Origin: an uncultured Clostridia bacterium
GTDB taxonomy: Bacteria; Bacillota; Clostridia; Oscillospirales; Acutalibacteraceae
DNA length: 64,000 nt
NCBI GenBank assembly: GCA_938034875.1
Contig: CALHND010000019.1
Span: 62,001 to 126,000 of the forward strand
Reading direction: 5' to 3'
Position 1 is the first letter of the stretch. Each line of letters begins with the position of its first letter. The translations under genes and the position numbers were made by a program. Below, piece by piece: positions 59,474-64,000 of this stretch. The notes under the pieces are model-generated. The model searched no databases. It was given only the letters and a program-made list of their open reading frames with translations, and was not told where the DNA came from.

Positions 59474-61678
59474 GTGTCCGAAGAAAAGCTCAGAGGTACA
59501 GTTGAATACATAACTTTTCATAACGAGCAAAATGGATTTACCGTCCTTGAATTATCAACCGATGATGAGCTAATTACAGTCGTTGGTACATTTCCAATGA
59601 TATCAGTTGGCGAAAACTTGTTACTTGTCGGTACATATGATGTTCATCCCACATTTGGCAGACAGTTTAAAGCCCAGATGTGCGAGCGACAAATGCCTGC
59701 CACCGCGGCTTCCATACTTCGATATTTATCTGAGGGTGGAATAAAGGGAGTAGGACCTGCTACCGCAAAACGCATTGTTGATAAATTTGGTGAAAATTCA
59801 CTTGAGGTCATTGAAAAGGACCCTGAACGCCTTACGATTATAAAAGGTATAACCTCTCATCGCGCGCGCCAAATCTGCGATGAATTTATGAAGCAATTTG
59901 GTATGCGCGAGGTGATGCTCTTTTTAGCAGAGTACGGATTTGATTCCGACGAGTCACTGGCGGTATATAAACAGTTCGGCCCGGCAGCAGTTGATAGACT
60001 TAGAGCAAATCCGTTTTTTCTTTGTAATGATGAGCTTTGTTTTGATTTTGAGCGCGTTGATGCAATGGCAACAGCGTTGGGCTTTGATCATGATTTCACA
60101 TTCAGAATATATGCAGGAATAGAATATGTTTTACGACACAATTTGCAAAACGGACATACTTGCATACCGTTGGACAAGCTGTCCTCGCTGTCGGCAGGCT
60201 TGTTAGGCATTAAACCAGACAGCATAGCCTCAACGATTGAGTATATGTGCGGATCAAATCGTCTCTTTTTGGCCGAAATGGGAGGCAGATCATTTGCTTA
60301 TTTACCGTATATGTACCGTGCTGAAAATTATTGTGCTGAGCGCATAATCGAGCTTTCACGATTAAAGTTTGAAAGCAAAATTGATGTTGCAAAAGAGATT
60401 TCTGTTATAGAAAAAGAAAACGGTATAGAGTATGAGAAAACCCAAAAAGATGCTATTGCAAACGCATTAACACGCGGCATTATGGTGCTTACGGGTGGCC
60501 CCGGTACAGGCAAGACAACCACACTGAACGGAATTATTAAACTGTTTGAAAAACAGGGGTTAAAAATATGTCTTGCCGCACCTACGGGCAGAGCTGCAAA
60601 ACGCATGACCGAGGTGACCGGTAGCGAAGCTAAAACTCTTCATCGTTTGCTGGAGGTGGAATGGGGTCCCGGACACCGCCCGGTATTTATTCGTAATGAG
60701 CGAAATCCGCTCGACTGCAATGTTATTATAATTGATGAACTTTCAATGGTTGATATAATACTGTTTCAAAGTTTGCTCACAGCTATGCCGTTTGGATGCC
60801 GTCTTATTATGGTCGGTGACTCTGACCAGCTGCCATCAGTTGGCGCCGGAAATGTGCTTCACGACATTATCGAATCAGGATGTGTACCGGTGGTAGAGCT
60901 TACGGAAATTTTTCGTCAGGCTATGAAAAGCACTATTGTTACAAACGCCCACCGTATTGTAAAAGGAATTGAGCCCGATTTATCACATAAAGATACCGAT
61001 TTCTTTTATATACACCGTGCAAACCCAGCAGAGGGGGCCGATACAGTTTGCGATCTATATTGTCGTCGTTTGCCAGAAGCTTATGATTATTTGAGCCACG
61101 ACGATATTCAGGTGCTTTGTCCTTCACGAAAACGCGGAATGGGTACAATTAGTATCAATAACCGTATACAACAGCAAATTAATCCGCCGGCATTCGGAAA
61201 ACGCGAAATGAAACAAAAGGGATTTATTTTGCGCGAAGGCGACCGAGTAATGCAAGTGAAAAATAACTATGATATTATTTGGGAACGCGACGACGGCAGC
61301 GACGGTACAGGTGTATTTAACGGGGATGTCGGAATTTTGAAGTCGGTTGACATAAAGTCGGATAGAATCGTTGTCAGATATGACGATAAAAACGCATATT
61401 ACACTTACGAAGAAGCTGAACAGCTTGAACTTGCTTATGCTGTAACTGTTCATAAAAGTCAGGGAAGTGAATTTGACTGCGTAATACTTCCTGTTCTTGA
61501 TACGCCTCCTCAACTTAAATATCGAAATTTGCTTTATACGGCGGTCACTCGTGCTAAAAAAATGTTGATACTGGTAGGATCAGCCGATGCCGTAAATGAA
61601 ATGGTACACAATGACAAGCGTACACGCCGATATACCGGCCTTAAAGCTATGATAACGGGGATAACCAATGAAGCTTAA
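59474..61678 (+). CDS. recD2: RecD2-type ATP-dependent DNA helicase
   Basis: 734 residues. An N-terminal OB-like and helix-hairpin-helix region (KGVGPATAKRIVDKF) precedes the superfamily 1 core: GGPGTGKTTT, VIIIDELSMVD, VGDSDQLPSVG, and the C-terminal AVTVHKSQGSEFD and YTAVTRAKK. It unwinds DNA 5' to 3' without RecBC partners. GTG 59474 was taken as start because AGAGG lies 8 bases before it. Its stop overlaps the comF start. Confidence 0.93.
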   Translation: MSEEKLRGTVEYITFHNEQNGFTVLELSTDDELITVVGTFPMISVGENLLLVGTYDVHPTFGRQFKAQMCERQMPATAASILRYLSEGGIKGVGPATAKRIVDKFGENSLEVIEKDPERLTIIKGITSHRARQICDEFMKQFGMREVMLFLAEYGFDSDESLAVYKQFGPAAVDRLRANPFFLCNDELCFDFERVDAMATALGFDHDFTFRIYAGIEYVLRHNLQNGHTCIPLDKLSSLSAGLLGIKPDSIASTIEYMCGSNRLFLAEMGGRSFAYLPYMYRAENYCAERIIELSRLKFESKIDVAKEISVIEKENGIEYEKTQKDAIANALTRGIMVLTGGPGTGKTTTLNGIIKLFEKQGLKICLAAPTGRAAKRMTEVTGSEAKTLHRLLEVEWGPGHRPVFIRNERNPLDCNVIIIDELSMVDIILFQSLLTAMPFGCRLIMVGDSDQLPSVGAGNVLHDIIESGCVPVVELTEIFRQAMKSTIVTNAHRIVKGIEPDLSHKDTDFFYIHRANPAEGADTVCDLYCRRLPEAYDYLSHDDIQVLCPSRKRGMGTISINNRIQQQINPPAFGKREMKQKGFILREGDRVMQVKNNYDIIWERDDGSDGTGVFNGDVGILKSVDIKSDRIVVRYDDKNAYYTYEEAEQLELAYAVTVHKSQGSEFDCVILPVLDTPPQLKYRNLLYTAVTRAKKMLILVGSADAVNEMVHNDKRTRRYTGLKAMITGITNEA

Positions 61679-62348
61679 AATTAACAAACAATCATTTTCA
61701 GAGCGACTTATTTCATTTATTTATCCGACAAAATGCTTTTGTTGTGGTACAACTATTGGATTACACGGACACATATGTGAAATCTGTCGTGATAAACTGG
61801 AAGAATGTCGTAACCTCCGTGCAAAAATTGTTTCGTACAATGGACGTAAATTTACTATTTACTCGCAGATGAATTATAAATCGGTAGCAGCGTCTGCGGT
61901 AAAACTCCTTAAATTTTCTTTTTGTCCCGATAATGCTAAGCCCATTGGAGATATTTTAGCAGCAAAGCTAAACTATTTGCGCGAAAAAGATTATGACATT
62001 GTCACTGCGGTACCTATGACTGCAAAAAGTAAGGCGTTGCGAGGATATAATCAGGCGGAACTCATTGCACGACGAATTTCTAAAAATATGGGTGTTGTTT
62101 ATAATGCACACTGTTTAAAAAAGATACGTGAAACAAAACAGCAGCATACACTAAACGGATTTGAAAGGCGTGTAAATGTTCGTGGAGCATATTCTGCCGA
62201 TAACAGCGTACTAAATAAGAGCGTTATATTGGTGGATGATGTGGTCACCACCGGTGCAACAATATGCGAATGTGCTACCGCTCTGCTTGAATCAGGAGCG
62301 AGAAAGGTAACTTGTATTACCTTTGCGGTTGCAAAATATTCAAATTGA
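61668..62348 (+). CDS. comF: ComF-family phosphoribosyltransferase-like protein
   Basis: 226 residues. An N-terminal zinc site (CFCCGTT, then CEICRDK) precedes a phosphoribosyltransferase domain with VPMTAKSKALRGYNQAE and the PRPP loop VILVDDVVTTGAT. ComF aids uptake or processing of transforming DNA in naturally competent bacteria; in Clostridia its role is less clear. It overlaps recD2 by 11 bases. Confidence 0.92.
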   Translation: MKLKINKQSFSERLISFIYPTKCFCCGTTIGLHGHICEICRDKLEECRNLRAKIVSYNGRKFTIYSQMNYKSVAASAVKLLKFSFCPDNAKPIGDILAAKLNYLREKDYDIVTAVPMTAKSKALRGYNQAELIARRISKNMGVVYNAHCLKKIRETKQQHTLNGFERRVNVRGAYSADNSVLNKSVILVDDVVTTGATICECATALLESGARKVTCITFAVAKYSN

Positions 62349-62373
62349 CATAAAACAGTCACTGTTATATAAT
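62345..62373 (+). promoter_or_regulatory. consensus sigma-A promoter of mreB
   Basis: TTGACA at 62345-62350, exactly 17 bases, then TATAAT at 62368-62373, the perfect consensus. The -35 overlaps the comF stop codon. The start codon of mreB is 52 bases beyond the -10. Confidence 0.85.
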
Positions 62374-62424
62374 AATATCGAATTTTAATTTAATTTTTAC
62401 AACATTTATTTGATTGGAGCAACA

Positions 62425-63447
62425 ATGTTCACTGATTTAGGAGTTGACCTCGGCACTCGAAAAACCGTAATTGTCAGAGGTAAAAAAATTGTACTTAATC
62501 AGCCCTCTGTTGTGTTAATGGAGGAGTATGACGACAGTCCATATAAGTTTGGTAAAGAAGCCTTTGAGGCAATTGGTAGAGCACCTGGACGTTACCGTCC
62601 TGTTTGCCCAATTGAGCGTGGGGTAATTTCTGACTACGCAGTAGCTGAGCACATGCTTCGCTGCTATCTTCAGTATGTTTGCGGTAAGAGAATGACCAAA
62701 CCTCGTGTTATTGTTTCCATGCCCTCCAATATTACTTGGGTTAAGCAGCGTTCAATAATTGACGCTGTGCAAAACGCCGGAGGTCGCAGCGTATGCACTA
62801 TTGAAGCGCCTGTTGCGGCTGCTCTCGGCATGGGTATTGATTTTAAGCGTCCACACGGTACTATTGTTGTTGATATTGGTGCCGGCACTACCGATGTAGC
62901 GGTAATTTCAATGGGCGGTCTTTCTAAATGTGAGTCGGTTCAGGTAGCAGGAACAGATATTGACGCAGCAATAATTGATTATTTGAAACACGAATATAAT
63001 CTGCTTATAGGAGCACATACGGCCGAATTTATTAAGTGTCAGGTTGGTGCAGCAATACCCAGACCGGTCGAAATCGCCATTCAGGCAAAGGGTATAAGTA
63101 TGGCTACCGGGTTACCTAAATCGGTAGAAATCACAGCAAATGAGGTTTGCGAGGCTATTTCTGACGTAGTATACAGAATTTGCAGTGCAGTACGTGATGT
63201 GCTTGATAAAACTCCGCCCGAGCTTGTCGGTGATATTGCTGAGGACGGCATTTATCTTACCGGAGGAACATCACAATTGACTGGCATGGCTGATTGCCTT
63301 ACAAACTTTATTGGTATTAAGACGACGACTGCAGAGAATTATCAAACCTGCGTAGCTAGGGGTATCGGCAATGTGCTGGAACACTTTGATTTGCTCCAAA
63401 ACGGAGATTATGAATTCCGAACACTTCAGGATTTGATAGTTGGTTAA
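62425..63447 (+). CDS. mreB: MreB/Mbl-family actin-like cell shape protein
   Basis: 340 residues. Actin-fold motifs: phosphate 1 loop DLGTRKT, phosphate 2 VVDIGAGTTDVAV, connect region SNITWVKQRS, adenosine site YLTGGTSQLTG. DLGTRKT differs from the DLGTANT of most MreB proteins, so a paralogue (Mbl or MreBH-like) with altered nucleotide contact is possible. GGAG lies 5 bases before ATG 62425. mreC and mreD do not follow, which also hints at a stand-alone Mbl. The 138 bases after it hold only the tRNA promoter. Confidence 0.88.
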   Translation: MFTDLGVDLGTRKTVIVRGKKIVLNQPSVVLMEEYDDSPYKFGKEAFEAIGRAPGRYRPVCPIERGVISDYAVAEHMLRCYLQYVCGKRMTKPRVIVSMPSNITWVKQRSIIDAVQNAGGRSVCTIEAPVAAALGMGIDFKRPHGTIVVDIGAGTTDVAVISMGGLSKCESVQVAGTDIDAAIIDYLKHEYNLLIGAHTAEFIKCQVGAAIPRPVEIAIQAKGISMATGLPKSVEITANEVCEAISDVVYRICSAVRDVLDKTPPELVGDIAEDGIYLTGGTSQLTGMADCLTNFIGIKTTTAENYQTCVARGIGNVLEHFDLLQNGDYEFRTLQDLIVG

Positions 63448-63538
63448 ATATTTTGAATTTCGCCCGTTTTTATAATTATAAGCATATATTTTAATGATAA
63501 AATTCTTACATTGGCAGTGCATTTTTTGATTAGTGTCC

Positions 63539-63567
63539 TTGCTTTTTGTAAATGTTGCTGTTATAAT
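63539..63567 (+). promoter_or_regulatory. promoter of tRNA-Thr
   Basis: TTGCTT at 63539-63544, a 17-base spacer and TATAAT at 63562-63567, 19 bases before the mature 5' end. Confidence 0.7.
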
Positions 63568-63585
63568 AGTCGGGCGACATATTTT

Positions 63586-63661
63586 GCTGGTATAGCTCAG
63601 TCGGTAGAGCAGCTGATTCGTAATCAGCAGGTCGTGTGTTCGAGTCACATTACCAGCTCCA
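63586..63661 (+). tRNA. tRNA-Thr (anticodon CGU)
   Basis: Acceptor stem GCTGGTA/TACCAGC, anticodon stem GCTGA/TCAGC with loop TTCGTAA (anticodon CGT), T arm GTGTG-TTCGAGT-CACAT, and encoded CCA. It reads ACG codons. Confidence 0.95.
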
Positions 63662-63700
63662 AAAATCCCGAATGCTTATGCATTCGGGATTTTGCTTTTT
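63662..63700 (+). terminator. terminator of tRNA-Thr
   Basis: A 14-base perfect stem (AAAATCCCGAATGC with GCATTCGGGATTTT) around TTAT, directly after the CCA. Confidence 0.9.
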
Positions 63701-63767
63701 TACGGTTCATTTTTCATTATTTAATAAACTATGACAACAAACATTTGGAAAAATATAGTAATCGGTA

Positions 63768-63796
63768 TTGTGTTTTCATCGCTGCTATATTATAAT
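63768..63796 (+). promoter_or_regulatory. promoter of the terminal ABC gene
   Basis: TTGTGT at 63768-63773, a 17-base spacer and TATAAT at 63791-63796. Confidence 0.55.
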
Positions 63797-63847
63797 TATA
63801 ATATAAAAAAATCATAAAAACATTAATTATTTATAGGAGGAAAATAA

Positions 63848-64000
63848 ATGCTTAAAATTGAAAACTTAACCAAGAAATACGGTGAAAAGAAAGCCGTAGA
63901 TAACTTGACATTGCATATAAACGCCGGTGAAATATATGGCTTTATCGGTCATAACGGTGCAGGCAAAACAACCACATTAAAGTCGGCGGTGGGTATTTTG
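63848..64000 (+). CDS. ABC transporter ATP-binding protein, N-terminal part
   Basis: The first 51 residues are visible; the gene runs off the window. It begins MLKIENLTKKYGEKKAVDNL, with Walker A GHNGAGKTT near 40, the pattern of exporter or drug/antibiotic-type ABC ATPases (GxNGAGKTT followed by LKSAVGIL). AGGAGG lies 6 bases before the ATG. Downstream partner and substrate are outside the window. Confidence 0.88.
   Translation, partial: MLKIENLTKKYGEKKAVDNLTLHINAGEIYGFIGHNGAGKTTTLKSAVGIL

Noticed and set aside
63511..63795. A 94-residue plus-strand frame across tRNA-Thr
   Set aside because: It only reads through the tRNA and terminator; no ribosome-binding site or family features.
1..64000. 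CRISPR arrays
   Set aside because: No regularly spaced repeats of 25-40 bases and no cas-like genes were seen.

Overview
The window reads as a chromosome segment of a low-G+C, Gram-positive, anaerobic Clostridia bacterium, most likely a gut Oscillospirales/Ruminococcaceae-type organism. The evidence is the sporulation phosphatase SpoIIE, LexA with a Y-family polymerase, the CdaA/CdaR pair, a dockerin-bearing secreted enzyme, lipoproteins with Clostridia-style signals, AT-rich sigma-A promoters and the gene order smc-ftsY, infC-rpmI-rplT and dprA-topA-trmFO. The placement is by pattern recognition; no database search was possible.

Layout. 1-4.1 kb: the end of a Crp/Fnr regulator, an NMT1-type ABC importer (binding lipoprotein, permease, ATPase), a leaderless zinc-phospholipase-C-like protein and LuxS, packed as one operon. 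4.1-7.7 kb: a small membrane protein, AcpS, the NAD(P)HX repair enzyme Nnr, a small lipoprotein and a MazF-type endoribonuclease with no visible antitoxin. 7.7-14.8 kb (minus strand): an operon of four paralogous SGNH/CE3-like esterases, each with a bacterial Ig-like domain and an unrecognised C-terminal domain. Two are lipoproteins, one has no signal peptide and one carries a dockerin. 14.9-17.9 kb: a peptidoglycan amidase-like protein, tRNA-Gly(CCC) and a GH2 glycosidase lipoprotein.

17.9-23.5 kb is the least ordinary stretch. It holds a truncated tRNA-Arg copy, tRNA-Arg(CCU), three GCTAAT repeats, a Crp/Fnr regulator divergent from a ferredoxin-like protein with an FNR-type palindrome between them, and a compact multi-hairpin intergenic element. 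It continues with a broken duplicate of the promoter and first codons of the gene at 23525, a GH97 glycosidase with G+C-richer codon use, and the last codons of a tyrosine integrase. I read this as the scar of an integrated element next to tRNA-Arg. 23.5-26.3 kb: a TrpXYZ-type ABC importer.

26.7-63.7 kb is mostly core housekeeping: enolase; Lon, EngB and a VanY-type carboxypeptidase; the infC-rpmI-rplT ribosomal operon with an apparent AUU start on infC; an SpoU methylase, DprA, TopA, TrmFO, PlsX, RNase III, a radical SAM protein, SMC, FtsY, RdgB, YhbY, NadD, YqeK, RsfS and LeuS in a long collinear run; then a flavin-reductase-like protein and SpoIIE on the minus strand. A three-gene SOS operon follows (lexA, an unknown 85-residue protein, a Y-family polymerase) under a promoter with a 26-bp palindrome. 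Then come IspF, CdaA/CdaR, an unknown small membrane protein, RecD2, ComF and an MreB homologue with a consensus promoter. The window ends with tRNA-Thr(CGU) and the start of another ABC ATPase.

The best candidates for undescribed biology are the four-esterase operon with its shared C-terminal domain, the ABC importer/phospholipase/LuxS operon, the unknown protein in the SOS operon, and the decayed element at 18-23.5 kb.
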